A DNA stretch of 64,000 nucleotides from Olsenella sp. oral taxon 807 (GCF_001189515.2 NZ_CP012069.2:1240001-1304000); one strand, 5' to 3'. Positions 25,649 to 34,943 are shown, numbered from the stretch's first letter. Notes: a model not told the origin generated them from the letters alone. Translations and numbers: made by a program.

Positions 25649-27088
25649 ATGGCCGCACCGGCTCCTGCACGTCTAGCCGCGCTTGAGCTCCTCAGAAGGC
25701 AGCGCACGAGAGGGGCGCGAATGCGCGAGCTGGCACGCTCGTCTGCCTGCCTCGATGCGTTGGATGTGCGCAACCGTGCCTTTGCCATGCGTCTTGCGAT
25801 GGGTGTCACCGCCGCACGCGGCACCCTCGACGACATACTGGACGCCCACCTCCGCCCTGGCCTTCACCTGGAGCCTCGCCTGCGCGATGCCCTGAGGCTC
25901 TCGACCTTCGAGCTGCTCTACCTCAGCACCCCTGCCGCAGTGGCCGTGAGCCAGGGCGTTGAACTGGCCCGCCGCGTAAGCGCTCGCAGTATAAAGCTTG
26001 CGAATGCTGTGCTCAGACGCGTGGCAGCCGATGACGTACTGCGTCTTGAGGCTGCGCGTGCACGTGTGGGTGGAGGTGGCCACGCTGTCTGTGACCTTGC
26101 TTTGGTGGGCGCCCTGCCACTCTGGCTGGTACGAGAGCTCGTGGCCTCGCGCGGGACTGGCTTCTCCCGAGACCTCGTGCTCTCGCTCGCCGATCCAGCA
26201 CCGGTGTGCGTTGCCGTGAACACACGTCTGCGCCCTCGCGAACAGATGCTGCGCGTCCTTGCAGACGCGGGCCTCTCACCCCACGAACTTGGGGTCGCAG
26301 GCGCCGTCAGGCTCGACGAGCCTCAGGGGCTTGCGTCATCAGGTCTCGTGCAGCGCGTCGAGGTAATCCCCGCCGACCTCTCCGCCCAGCTGGTCTCGCT
26401 CGTCGCTCTTCCCGACCCAGGCGGCACGGTTCTTGAGCTGGGGCAGGGAAGGGCGACGAAGACCCTGCTTCTGTCCCTTGCGCTGCGCGAGAGGTGCCAG
26501 TCGTCACAGCTCATATCGGTTGAACTCAACGAGCGTAAGGTGGCTGCGGCAAAACGGCGCCTCGAGGTCTCTGGGTTTGGCGCAGGTTGCAGGTGCGTCT
26601 GCTTCGATGGCCGCGAGCTGGACTCGACCGGCCTCCCGGAGGCGCTCGACCAGTGCTTCCAGACCGTTCTTGTCGACGCACCCTGCTCGGGGGTGGGCAC
26701 CCTGCGCCGCCACCCCGAGATTGCCTGGAACCTCGATCCCACGTGTATCCGGCCCTCGGTTGACGGGTCGCTCCCTGCGCTGCAGCTCTCCCTCCTAGTG
26801 GCGGCCGCCTCGCGTGTCAGTCGGAGAGGCTCGCTCGTCTACAGTACCTGCTCCCCACTTCGCCAGGAAGACGAGGACGTCGTCGAGGCGTTTCTTGCAT
26901 CCGATACGGGACAGGCCTTCAGCTTGGCGCCAGCGCTTGGGGCCTTTGGGCTTGCCTCGGCCGATGATGTCACACGCGAGTTCGCGAGCCGTGCCGCGCA
27001 GGAGGACGGATCCCTTTGCTTTGGGCAGACGCTCGGAGGCGGCGACGCGCACTTCTGTGCCCGCCTCATACGTGAGACGGTGCCATGA
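25649..27088 (+). CDS. rsmB: 16S rRNA (cytosine-967-C5)-methyltransferase, RsmB type
   Basis: 479 residues: an N-terminal NusB-like RNA-binding domain (about 1-150) and a C-terminal SAM-dependent m5C methyltransferase. Catalytic motifs VDAPCSGVGTLRRHPE (about 345-360) and YSTCSP (about 395) carry both cysteines. The SAM-binding motif I is unusual: PGGTVLELGQGRATKT where the family normally has a CAAPGGKT-like run. It is last in the def-fmt-rsmB operon, and its 3' end is followed within 50 bp by repeat array A. Confidence 0.9.
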   Translation: MAAPAPARLAALELLRRQRTRGARMRELARSSACLDALDVRNRAFAMRLAMGVTAARGTLDDILDAHLRPGLHLEPRLRDALRLSTFELLYLSTPAAVAVSQGVELARRVSARSIKLANAVLRRVAADDVLRLEAARARVGGGGHAVCDLALVGALPLWLVRELVASRGTGFSRDLVLSLADPAPVCVAVNTRLRPREQMLRVLADAGLSPHELGVAGAVRLDEPQGLASSGLVQRVEVIPADLSAQLVSLVALPDPGGTVLELGQGRATKTLLLSLALRERCQSSQLISVELNERKVAAAKRRLEVSGFGAGCRCVCFDGRELDSTGLPEALDQCFQTVLVDAPCSGVGTLRRHPEIAWNLDPTCIRPSVDGSLPALQLSLLVAAASRVSRRGSLVYSTCSPLRQEDEDVVEAFLASDTGQAFSLAPALGAFGLASADDVTREFASRAAQEDGSLCFGQTLGGGDAHFCARLIRETVP

Positions 27089-27131
27089 GAGGGTTACGGA
27101 GATGTCGTGAGAGGGCTACGCAATCGGGGTG

Positions 27132-28207
27132 ATTACGGAAAGTTACAGAAAAAACGCATTCTGCGATCCTCAGAACCGTCAAACTGTGGGTTTTGATGAT
27201 GGGGTGAGGGAGAGTGCGTCTTTCCGTGAGCCGCCGGGTACAGAATGCGCTTTTCCGTGAGGCCAGACTCCGAACCGAGATCTGCGGACCCTGACACCAC
27301 CCGCCCCGCAGGCTGGCGGGGGGTTGCCCCACACTTCCCGGGCGCCGCAGCGTGACGGAAAGGCGCAGTCTGTGCGATCTGGAAATCGCAGAGTGCGCCT
27401 TTCCGTGAGTCGATCAGGACAGAATGCGCTTTTCCGTCACGACGCGACCGCAGAATGCGTCTTTCCGTGAGGCCCAACGTACAGAATGCGCTTTTCCGTA
27501 GAATGCACCTTTCCTTACCTGCGCAAACGTGACGCCACCTCACGGAAAAGCGCAGTCTGTGCCCACCGTCTCACGGAAAAGCGCAGTCTGTACCGAATCC
27601 CTCACGGAAAGGCGCACTTTGCCCAACCGGTGGGCTGCGGGATGCGCTTTTCCGTGAGAGTGACACCCCCAGAGTGCGTCTTTCCGTCGTACCGCGACCG
27701 CAGAATGCGTCTTTCCGTGAGGTCAGACTCCGAACCGAGACCTGCGGACCCTGGCACAACCCGCCCCGCAGGCTGGCGGGGGGTTGCTCGAGCGCATTTG
27801 CCCAGTTGAGGCATTCTCCATAGTGCCCCGCAGCCTGGCGGGGGGGTTGCCCCACACCTCCCGGGCGCCGCGACGTAACGGAAAAGCGCAGTCTGCGGGT
27901 GAGGTCTCACGGAAAGGCGCAGTCTGTGCCGACTCCCTCACGGAAAGGCGCACTTTGTCCAACCGGCGGGCTGCAGGATGCGTCTTTCCGTGAGGCCCAA
28001 CGTACAGAATGCGCTTTTCCGTAGAATGCACCTTTCCTTACCTGCGCAAACGTGACGCCACCTCACGGAAAAGCGCACTCTGGCCCCGGTGCCTCACGGA
28101 AAAGCGCATTCTACGGGCGAGGTCTCACGGAAAAGCGTACTTTGATCTGCTCGTTCACAGCGCTCCTCACCAAAAGGCGCACGTTCCTCACCAAAAGGCG
28201 CACGTTA
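27132..28207. repeat. Large 31-bp-phased repeat array A
   Basis: About 25 copies of a ~21-bp element (CAGAATGCGCTTTTCCGTGA and variants with AGAGTGCGTCTTT or GCAGTCTG) in both orientations. Forward copies at 27389, 27420, 27451, 27482 and inverted copies at 27539, 27570, 27601 are exactly 31 bp apart; others keep 30-33 bp. The 9-11 bases between copies differ. Two segments are duplicated: about 95 nt ending at 27554 and again at 28076, and a block with the hairpin CCGCCCCGCAGGCTGGCGG at 27260-27372 and 27720-27895. No protein is encoded. It lies between the ends of convergent genes (rsmB forward, FmdB reverse). Confidence 0.85.
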
Positions 28208-28245
28208 TGGAACTCTTCATGAGTCCACCTTGTGTAGCTTAGGGC

Positions 28246-28494
28246 TCAGTCCTTCTTGGCCTCTTTCGGGGTCTCCTTCTTGGCCTCCTTGACCGTTTCC
28301 TTGCTTCCCTTCCTGTCCCCGCGCTCGTCGGTGTTGTAGAAGCCCGAACCGGTAAAGACGATACCAGAGGGATTGAAGACGCGCCCAGCCTCGCCTCCGC
28401 AGTTGGGGCAGCTGGCCGTGGGGTGCAGTCCCATGGGGCGCTCCAGTTCGAACTCGTTTCCGCACGTGTCGCACCTGTAGTCGTAAAGAGCCAT
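28246..28494 (-). CDS. FmdB-family zinc ribbon protein
   Basis: 82 residues. The N-terminal zinc ribbon starts MALYDYRCDTCGNEFELERP and has a second pair CPNCGG, giving a CxxC...CxxC zinc site (residues 8-11 and 31-34). A FNPSGIVFTGSGFYNTD segment follows, then a Lys/Glu-rich tail of about 30 residues. The family is annotated as putative regulators of formamidase-type genes, but its real role is unknown. ATG 28494 is preferred over 28509 because GGAGG lies 6 nt upstream. Confidence 0.88.
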   Translation of the reverse strand: MALYDYRCDTCGNEFELERPMGLHPTASCPNCGGEAGRVFNPSGIVFTGSGFYNTDERGDRKGSKETVKEAKKETPKEAKKD

Positions 28495-28659
28495 GAATCC
28501 TCCGTCCATACCCAGCTGAGCCGCTGGCGGCCGCTGTGTTCCTGTGTCTCACGATTGCCTGTTGTACCCGGCTTTGGTATCGTGCAGCCTGGTGCATACC
28601 CGCCTCATCGGTGCTACCATAAACACGTCAAAATGGAGGCATGTGAGCAAGGAGGGGGT

Positions 28660-30027
28660 ATGTCCGTCAAGGGGGCCATATTCGACCTGGACGGAACCAT
28701 CGTGGACTCGATGTCCATGTGGCATGACGTGACGGTACGCCTGCTCGAGGAGCAGGGCGTCAACAATCCCGAGGAGGTCTTCAGAGAGACGGAGCCAGAG
28801 CCACTCAGCGTGATGTGTCGGCTGCTTCACGAGCGCTATGGCGCCCCCGATGGGAGTGAGACCCTGCGCCTGAGGTTTCTTGCCCTGGTGCGTGATGCGT
28901 ACTCCCACAGCGTCGACATCTATCCCGGTTGTAGGGAGTTCCTGCGGGAGCTAGTGGATGCAGGCGTGAAGCTCTGCGTGGCCTCCTCCACGAGCGAGCC
29001 TGAGGTGCGCTGTGCCCTTGAGGCACAGGGGGTTGAGGATCTCTTTGACTTCGTGCTGAGCGCAGATGAGCTGGGAGTTAGCAAGGAGAGGCCCGACGTC
29101 TACCTCGAGGCGCTCCGACGCCTGGGCACACCCATGGAGGCGACCTGGGTGTTCGAGGACTCACCCTTTGGTCTGCGCTCCGCCCATCGCGCGGGCTTTC
29201 CCACGGTATGCATCTTCAACGGCCATGATGGCAGAGACGAAGCCCTCTGCAGGGCGGAGTCCGACATCTTCTCGCATGACTACATCGAGCTCTCCCTAGC
29301 ACTCCTCAAAGACTTCGCTGCAGCCCCCAAGCTGACAAAAGGCGAGCTGAGGGCGCTTGTCGTCGATGGGTCACCCCAGGTGAGCTCTGCGGCCCTCGTC
29401 TCCTCCCTTGCCCAGGAGTCAGACTATGTGATCGCCGCTGACAGGGGTGCAGAGGCGCTTCACGAGGTGGATATCGTACCAGACGTCTTCTGTGGTGACT
29501 TTGATTCCGTGAGTGAGGAGACGCGCGTTTGGGCCGAGGCGAGTGCTCCCGTACGGATCGCGTTTCCCTCGCAGAAGTACGCGACGGACTTGTCGAGCGC
29601 CATCGAGTGTGCCCGACACGAGGCGGCGCGCAGGGGCGAGCACCTGCACCTGAGCGTGACCTGTGCGACGGGCGGCAGGCCAGACCACTCCTTGGCCGTG
29701 CTCGGGCTTCTCGCCGCCCATGCGGATGCGTGCCCGCGTCTCGTGGAAGATGGCTTCGAATGCCGTATGCTCTCGCCTGAGGGTACCTCCAGGTGGACAC
29801 TCGGCCCACATGCCGTCGGAAGCACCATCAGCGTCATCGCGCTCGCACCTGGGAGTTGCGTCTCGGAGCAAGGCCTCAGGTGGGAGCTTGACCACAGGAA
29901 GCTCCCACTACTTGGCGACGAAGGCGTCTCGAACATCGTCGTATCCGCAGACGCCGTAATCGAATGCCATGCGGGCATTGCCGCCGTGTTTATCATCGGG
30001 TCGCCCCAAGCTGAGCTTGAACGCTAA
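28660..30027 (+). CDS. HAD-family phosphatase fused to thiamine pyrophosphokinase
   Basis: 455 residues with two enzymes. Residues 1-215: a HAD subfamily IA phosphohydrolase like beta-phosphoglucomutase (nucleophile motif FDLDGTIVDSM at 7-17, then CVASSTSEPEV, VFEDSPFGLRSA). Residues 224-455: thiamine diphosphokinase, which makes thiamine diphosphate from thiamine and ATP (ADRGA near 260, GDFDS near 278, KYATDL near 307, GGRPDHSLA near 336, C-terminal beta-sandwich). The motifs of both halves look intact. GGAGGGGGT precedes ATG 28660. The HAD half may act on a thiamine phosphate or on a sugar phosphate; this is inference. Confidence 0.88.
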   Translation: MSVKGAIFDLDGTIVDSMSMWHDVTVRLLEEQGVNNPEEVFRETEPEPLSVMCRLLHERYGAPDGSETLRLRFLALVRDAYSHSVDIYPGCREFLRELVDAGVKLCVASSTSEPEVRCALEAQGVEDLFDFVLSADELGVSKERPDVYLEALRRLGTPMEATWVFEDSPFGLRSAHRAGFPTVCIFNGHDGRDEALCRAESDIFSHDYIELSLALLKDFAAAPKLTKGELRALVVDGSPQVSSAALVSSLAQESDYVIAADRGAEALHEVDIVPDVFCGDFDSVSEETRVWAEASAPVRIAFPSQKYATDLSSAIECARHEAARRGEHLHLSVTCATGGRPDHSLAVLGLLAAHADACPRLVEDGFECRMLSPEGTSRWTLGPHAVGSTISVIALAPGSCVSEQGLRWELDHRKLPLLGDEGVSNIVVSADAVIECHAGIAAVFIIGSPQAELER

Positions 30028-30166
30028 GCTGAGCCTGAACGCTAGGAAGCAACTCGGAAGCCACAGGACAGATCAACATGACCATACGCTCCCGAGACCC
30101 CCCTCCTAGACGTTTCGGAAAGCCCAAAAGTCTCGTTGTGTGATCGACCGGTATGGCCAGAGACCA

Positions 30167-30367
30167 CTAGGCCTGAGCGGCGCTGCGGGCGATGTTGCCC
30201 TTCTTGAGGCAGCGCGTGCAGACGTTCCTCTTCACGCTGCGTCCATTCTCGTACACGGTGACGCGCTGGATGTTAGGTTTGAACGTGCGGTTGACGGTGC
30301 GATGAGAGTGACTCACTGAGCGACCGGCGACGGGATGCTTGCCGCAGATATCACAGACCTTCGACAT
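30167..30367 (-). CDS. rpmB: 50S ribosomal protein L28
   Basis: 66 residues, a basic ribosomal protein of the large subunit. It starts MSKVCDICGKHPVAGRSVSH and contains the L28 core KPNIQRVTVYENG. The zinc-binding form is kept: CDIC near the N terminus and CTRC near residue 52. GGAGG lies 8 nt before ATG 30367; longer upstream readings are not protein-like. It is divergent from the Asp23 gene, as in many Gram-positive bacteria. Confidence 0.97.
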   Translation of the reverse strand: MSKVCDICGKHPVAGRSVSHSHRTVNRTFKPNIQRVTVYENGRSVKRNVCTRCLKKGNIARSAAQA

Positions 30368-30688
30368 GGTAGAACCTCCAAAGAGCAGCGCGCGAAACAG
30401 GGACGGCGCCATATTTCCAAAGCCGTGCAAATATAGCACAGGGACTGGGTCTATCAAGGTCTGGACCTCCGCTTTTGTGGCGGTTTTATAGTGGCCGAGT
30501 TGCGCCCCGCGCTTTCGCGGCTGTGCCTGTGGCAAGAAGCCATGGGGCTATCCCAAAAAAGTGACCTCGCCGCTTATCCGTCCCGCTTGACAAAGCTGCG
30601 CATTATCACGACACAACGATGACAAACTGCGCTAATATAAACAGGCGTTTAAGCTCCGGTCCGATGCGGCCGAGCGAAAGGAGGGACT
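30368..30688. promoter_or_regulatory. Divergent promoter region between rpmB and the Asp23 gene
   Basis: On the reverse strand, TTGATA (30457-30452), 16 bp, TATATT (30435-30430) is a good sigma-70-type promoter for rpmB. On the forward strand, TAATAT (30633-30638) is a candidate -10 for the Asp23 gene. Two near-identical TGACAAA(G)CTGCGC words (about 30588 and 30620) precede it and may be a regulator site. Confidence 0.55.
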
Positions 30689-31036
30689 ATGGCTCAGGGT
30701 ATTTCTGGAAGCCTCAAGGTGTCTAACGATTGCATCGCCGACCTTGCGGGCTACGCCGCTCTTGAGTGCTATGGAGTGATCGGCATGGCGGTAACAGACC
30801 AGCAGGAGGGCGTGGTGCACCTGCTACCCACATATAGGCTTAGGAGAGGCGTTGGCGTCTCGACAGAGGACGGGGTGGTGATGATCGACCTGCACGTGAT
30901 CGTCGAGCAGGGCGTCAACATGTCATCCGTCTGCAGCAACCTCTCGAGTGCTGTGAAGTTTCTGCTCAAGAGGATCGCTGAGCTCGATAACGTAGCCGTG
31001 CGCGTACACATCGAGGGCATGCGCGCCTCAAAGTAA
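30689..31036 (+). CDS. Asp23/Gls24 family envelope-stress protein
   Basis: 115 residues covering a full Asp23 domain: GSLKVSNDCIADLAGYAALECYGVIGMAV at the start (given here in part), a middle VMIDLHVIVEQGVNMSSV and the C-terminal helix NVAVRVHIEGMRAS. In Firmicutes and actinobacteria the gene lies between rpmB and a DAK2-domain kinase, as here (43 nt to the next gene). Proposed roles are cell-envelope homeostasis or fatty-acid-kinase support. AAAGGAGGGACT sets the start. Confidence 0.93.
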   Translation: MAQGISGSLKVSNDCIADLAGYAALECYGVIGMAVTDQQEGVVHLLPTYRLRRGVGVSTEDGVVMIDLHVIVEQGVNMSSVCSNLSSAVKFLLKRIAELDNVAVRVHIEGMRASK

Positions 31037-31079
31037 CGTTTCATCCGCCCACCAAAGAGGAACCGAGGTTCTCGAGACT

Positions 31080-32765
31080 ATGATTGCCGACATCGTTCGC
31101 AGCTGCTTCCCCGTGGCGGCCAAGGTCGTTGCTGACAAGGCAGACGAGATCAACAAACTCAACGTCTTTCCCGTTCCCGATGGAGACACAGGCACCAACA
31201 TGTCCCTTACCTTGGGTACGGTGGTCAAGGAGATAGAGGCGCTTCCTGAGGGCGCCTCCATGGGCGACATCGCGAAGGCAATCACCCATGGCTCGCTCAT
31301 GGGCGCGCGCGGCAACTCTGGTGTCATCACAAGCCAGATACTGCGCGGCGTTGCTGAGGGGCTCACGAACGCCAGGGGCGTGCGCGTCACTACGTCCGAC
31401 ATCGCCTTCGCGCTCAGAAACGGTGTCAAGGTCGCCTTCAAGGCCGTCCGCAAGCCTGTCGAGGGCACCATCCTCACAGTGCTCAGGGATGTCTCGACAA
31501 AGGCGGACCAACTTGAGAAGGCTAAGGCCACGCCGCGAGAGACCCTCGATGCCATCGTGATCGAGGCCTACGAGTCGGTTGCGCGTACGCCCGAGCTGCT
31601 TCCCGTTCTCAAGGAGAACGGCGTCGTGGACTCCGGTGCCTTTGGACTGGCGACCTTCATCGAGGGCTTCGTGAACGCGTGCGAGGGCAAGGCGGGCGAG
31701 GTGAGCGACTTCAAGACGACCGTCGCGACCGGTGATGACGCAAAAGCGCATGTGGCCAATGTCGTCGATATCGAGATAAATGACAATTGGGAGGGTTCCG
31801 AATACCGTTACTGCACGGAGTTCCTCTTTCATGCTGACAGTGCACAGTTCGACGAGGACGCCTGTCTCAAGTACTTCTCGACTATGGGCGACTGTGAGCT
31901 TCTGGTGGGTTCCAATCCAGACTATAAGTGCCACGTACACACCAACAGACCCGACAGGGTGCTGCGCCACATGCTGCATCGCGGCCAGGTCTTCAACGTC
32001 TTCGTGCACAACATGGACCTCGAGGCGCAGGAGCGCACCGAGTCTATCCGCGAGGACAAGGATGCTGCCAAGGCGACGTCAGCCCCTACCGCCCCCACGA
32101 AGAAGCTCGGCTTTGTGGCGGTCGCCGCCGGGTCGGGGCAGGCAGACATTCTCAGGTCGCTCGGCGTGGACGTCATTGTCTCGGGTGGCCAGACCATGAA
32201 CCCTTCGACGGCAGACATTCTTTCGGCCATCGAGGAGGCGGGTGCCGAGAACGTCATCGTGCTTCCCGATAACAGCAACATTCGCATGGCTGCCGAGGCG
32301 GCCGTTGCCGCCTGCGAGGACGTACGGGCGGCGATCGTTCCCACCAAGACCGTGCTACAGGCCTTCTCGGCCATGTTCGCGGCCGATACTGAGGCAGATC
32401 TCGAGGCTAACGTAGATGCCATGACGGAAGCCATCTCGGAAATCCGCGACGGAGAGGTCACGACTGCCGTGCGCGACTCAGTAGCAGTCGATGGCACGCC
32501 CATCCATGCCGGTGACGTGATGGGCATCATGGGCGGGGCCATCAGAGTCGTGGGATCTGACGTCGAGCAGGTCACCCTCGATGTCATAGCACGGATGCAG
32601 GATGAGGGGGAGGGAGATACCCTCACCATTCTTGCTGGCGCAGACATGGATGATAGGAGCTTCCGACACCTGCTCGATGCCATCGGAAGGACCCAGCCCG
32701 ACCTCGAGCTTGACCCCCATCGTGGGGAACAGCCTCTCTACCCGGTCATTTTCTCCATTGAGTAA
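31080..32765 (+). CDS. DAK2-domain protein (YloV/FakA-like fatty acid kinase)
   Basis: 561 residues. The N-terminal DAK2/DhaL-type kinase domain (1-205) has the metal-nucleotide motif FPVPDGDTGTNMSLTL (about 30-45) and HGSLMGARGNSGVI (about 70-83). The middle and C-terminal FakA regions (about 230-561) include CHVHTNRPDRV, GVDVIVSGGQTMNPST and LVGILAGADMDD-like segments. It phosphorylates fatty acids bound to FakB in relatives; no FakB gene is in this window. It is transcribed with the Asp23 gene and closely followed by recG. Confidence 0.93.
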   Translation: MIADIVRSCFPVAAKVVADKADEINKLNVFPVPDGDTGTNMSLTLGTVVKEIEALPEGASMGDIAKAITHGSLMGARGNSGVITSQILRGVAEGLTNARGVRVTTSDIAFALRNGVKVAFKAVRKPVEGTILTVLRDVSTKADQLEKAKATPRETLDAIVIEAYESVARTPELLPVLKENGVVDSGAFGLATFIEGFVNACEGKAGEVSDFKTTVATGDDAKAHVANVVDIEINDNWEGSEYRYCTEFLFHADSAQFDEDACLKYFSTMGDCELLVGSNPDYKCHVHTNRPDRVLRHMLHRGQVFNVFVHNMDLEAQERTESIREDKDAAKATSAPTAPTKKLGFVAVAAGSGQADILRSLGVDVIVSGGQTMNPSTADILSAIEEAGAENVIVLPDNSNIRMAAEAAVAACEDVRAAIVPTKTVLQAFSAMFAADTEADLEANVDAMTEAISEIRDGEVTTAVRDSVAVDGTPIHAGDVMGIMGGAIRVVGSDVEQVTLDVIARMQDEGEGDTLTILAGADMDDRSFRHLLDAIGRTQPDLELDPHRGEQPLYPVIFSIE

Positions 32766-32777
32766 AGGGTAGGCGAG

Positions 32778-34943
32778 GTGCCGGCGCTATCAGGCTTGTC
32801 CGTAGCTGAGGTAGGGGGACGACTTGATCGGACCTGCCGGGAGGACACGGACGTCGAGCAGCTCAGGTACGTCTTTGGACAGAGGCGGGATGCGCTCGTG
32901 CGAATGGGCGTGCACACGGTACGTGACCTCTTCCTCCACGTACCCTATCGCTATCTTGACTTCTCTCATGTCACTGATATCGCCCACGCGGATGTGGGCA
33001 GCGATGCGACCATCATCGCGACAGTGGATGAGGTGACGACAAAGTACCCACGTCCGCGGCTGCATGTTACCGAGATCTCTGTGCTTGACCAGACAGGTGT
33101 TCTTCAGGTCTCGCTTTTCCAGAGACCTTGGATCGTTGAGCAGCTCAAGCCGGGTGACGTGCTTGCGCTCTCAGGGAAGATCAGCTTTGCCTTTGGTTTC
33201 AAACAGATGCGCTCCCCCTTTATGGAGAAGCTTGATGGTAGCGAGGATCCCTCGACGTTTGCGCGCATCCTGCCCGTGCATCCTGCCGGTGAGGGCGCAT
33301 CTCCCGCCTGGATGCGCCGGATCGTTGCCGCAGCCCTTGCCGACGGGGGGGACGTAGCCGACTTTCTGCCTGCTCGCATCGTAGGCACCCACAAGCTCAT
33401 GACCTTAGGCAGAGCGCTCAGGGAGGTGCACTTCCCACGGTCTTTCAAAACTAAGGAGGCCGCGAGGCGCAGGCTTGCCTTCGACGAGCTCATCTGCCTG
33501 CAGCTTGCCCTCCGCACCAGGCAAAGCATCGAGCAGCGCGGCATAACGCCCACCACCCACGTCATCTCGGGGCCGAGGATGAGGGCCCTCCTTGCTGCCC
33601 TCCCGTTCTCGCTGAGTCCCGAGCAACGTCAGGCCGCAAACGAGGTGCTCGCCGACATGGCGTCGAGACGCGTCATGAACCGGCTCCTTCTTGGTGACGT
33701 CGGCTGTGGCAAGACGGCCGTCGCCGCCGTCGCGCTCGCCGCCGTCTGCGATACGAGAAGCCAGGCCGCTATGATGGCACCGACCTCGGTGTTGGCACAC
33801 CAGTATGCCGAGAGGCTTGGGCCACTGCTCGACGCTGCGCAGGTCAGCTGGGCGCTCCTCACGGGCTCCACCTCCCAGACGGAGCGGGTGCGTGCACGTG
33901 AGGGCGTGGCCAAAGGAGAGATCTGCGTCATCTTCGGGACGACGGCGCTCCTGTCGGGCTCGCTTGAGTTCAGGCATCTCAGCCTCATTGTGATAGACGA
34001 GCAGCATCGCTTTGGGGTCGACCAGAGGGCGTCGCTCAGACGCAAGGGGGCGGGCGCGGATCTCCTCGCCATGACGGCGACGCCCATACCGAGGACGCTC
34101 GCCCTCTCGTTCTACGGAGACCTCGACTGTTCCCGCATCACGAGGCGTCCGAAGCCCGGCGCAGGGATCGAGACGAGCTGCATCTCGCCTGAGAACCTTG
34201 ACCTCGCCTGGGGGGCCATCCGCGAGGCCTCCGAGATGGGACGGCAGGCCTACGTCATCTGCCCCCTCGTGGATGACGCAGATGACGGGAGTGATCTTGA
34301 TGACGTCCCGGACCAGTCGCTCTCCGCCGCTAAGCAGCTGCACTCCGCGACCTCCACCGCGCGCGAGCTCTCACATACGCTGAGGGGACTCTCCATAGGC
34401 CTTCTGCATGGGCGCTTGTCTTCTGCCGACAAGGATGCGGTCATGGATGACTTTCGTCAGGGCAAGCTCGACGTCCTCGTCTCGACAACGGTCGTTGAGG
34501 TGGGCGTTGACGTCCCCAATGCCACGGTGATGCTTGTTTTGGATGCGGATCGCTTTGGCCTCGCGACTCTGCACCAGCTTCGCGGGCGTGTGGGGCGCGG
34601 AGACGTCAAGGGCACCGCCTTTCTCTGTTGTGCCGCCAAGAAGGGTACACCCGCTCGTAGGCGCCTCTCTGCGCTTGAGGAGACGTCCGACGGCCTTGCG
34701 CTGGCGGAGCGGGACCTCAGCCTGCGTCATGAGGGTGAGCTCCTTGGATACAGACAGTCGGGTGGGATCACGCTCAAGATTGCCGACCTTGCCGCAGACG
34801 GGGACCTGGTCCGGCTTGCGCATGCCGACGCGCGTGAGATCTCGGCCCAGGACCCGAGGCTTTCCGAGGACGACCACATCCCGTTGGCCCTCGAGGTCAA
34901 AGGGCGCTTTGGCGGCTACTTTGACGAGCTGGAACGTGCATGA
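32778..34943 (+). CDS. recG: ATP-dependent DNA helicase RecG
   Basis: 721-residue branched-DNA helicase for fork reversal and recombination repair. Residues 1-190: wedge/OB domain (MGVHTVRDLFLHVPYRYLDF; LVSLFQRPW-like fold). Helicase motifs: GDVGCGKTAVAA (Walker A, about 305), DEQHRFGVDQR (about 407), MTATPIPRTLAL, VVEVGVDVPNAT and LRGRVGRG. Start is GTG 32778, 12 nt after the preceding stop. Its ATGA overlap with rsmD indicates one operon recG-rsmD-coaD. Confidence 0.96.
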   Translation: MPALSGLSVAEVGGRLDRTCREDTDVEQLRYVFGQRRDALVRMGVHTVRDLFLHVPYRYLDFSHVTDIAHADVGSDATIIATVDEVTTKYPRPRLHVTEISVLDQTGVLQVSLFQRPWIVEQLKPGDVLALSGKISFAFGFKQMRSPFMEKLDGSEDPSTFARILPVHPAGEGASPAWMRRIVAAALADGGDVADFLPARIVGTHKLMTLGRALREVHFPRSFKTKEAARRRLAFDELICLQLALRTRQSIEQRGITPTTHVISGPRMRALLAALPFSLSPEQRQAANEVLADMASRRVMNRLLLGDVGCGKTAVAAVALAAVCDTRSQAAMMAPTSVLAHQYAERLGPLLDAAQVSWALLTGSTSQTERVRAREGVAKGEICVIFGTTALLSGSLEFRHLSLIVIDEQHRFGVDQRASLRRKGAGADLLAMTATPIPRTLALSFYGDLDCSRITRRPKPGAGIETSCISPENLDLAWGAIREASEMGRQAYVICPLVDDADDGSDLDDVPDQSLSAAKQLHSATSTARELSHTLRGLSIGLLHGRLSSADKDAVMDDFRQGKLDVLVSTTVVEVGVDVPNATVMLVLDADRFGLATLHQLRGRVGRGDVKGTAFLCCAAKKGTPARRRLSALEETSDGLALAERDLSLRHEGELLGYRQSGGITLKIADLAADGDLVRLAHADAREISAQDPRLSEDDHIPLALEVKGRFGGYFDELERA

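Noticed and set aside
27132-28207. CRISPR array
   Set aside because: Spacers of about 10 bp are too short, repeats vary and flip orientation, and no cas gene is nearby.
27133-28242. Open frames through array A
   Set aside because: Translation reflects the 31-bp repeat in shifting phase; no start signals.
29306-29996. Long reverse-strand frames over the thiamine pyrophosphokinase half
   Set aside because: Shadows of a well-supported gene in GC-rich DNA.
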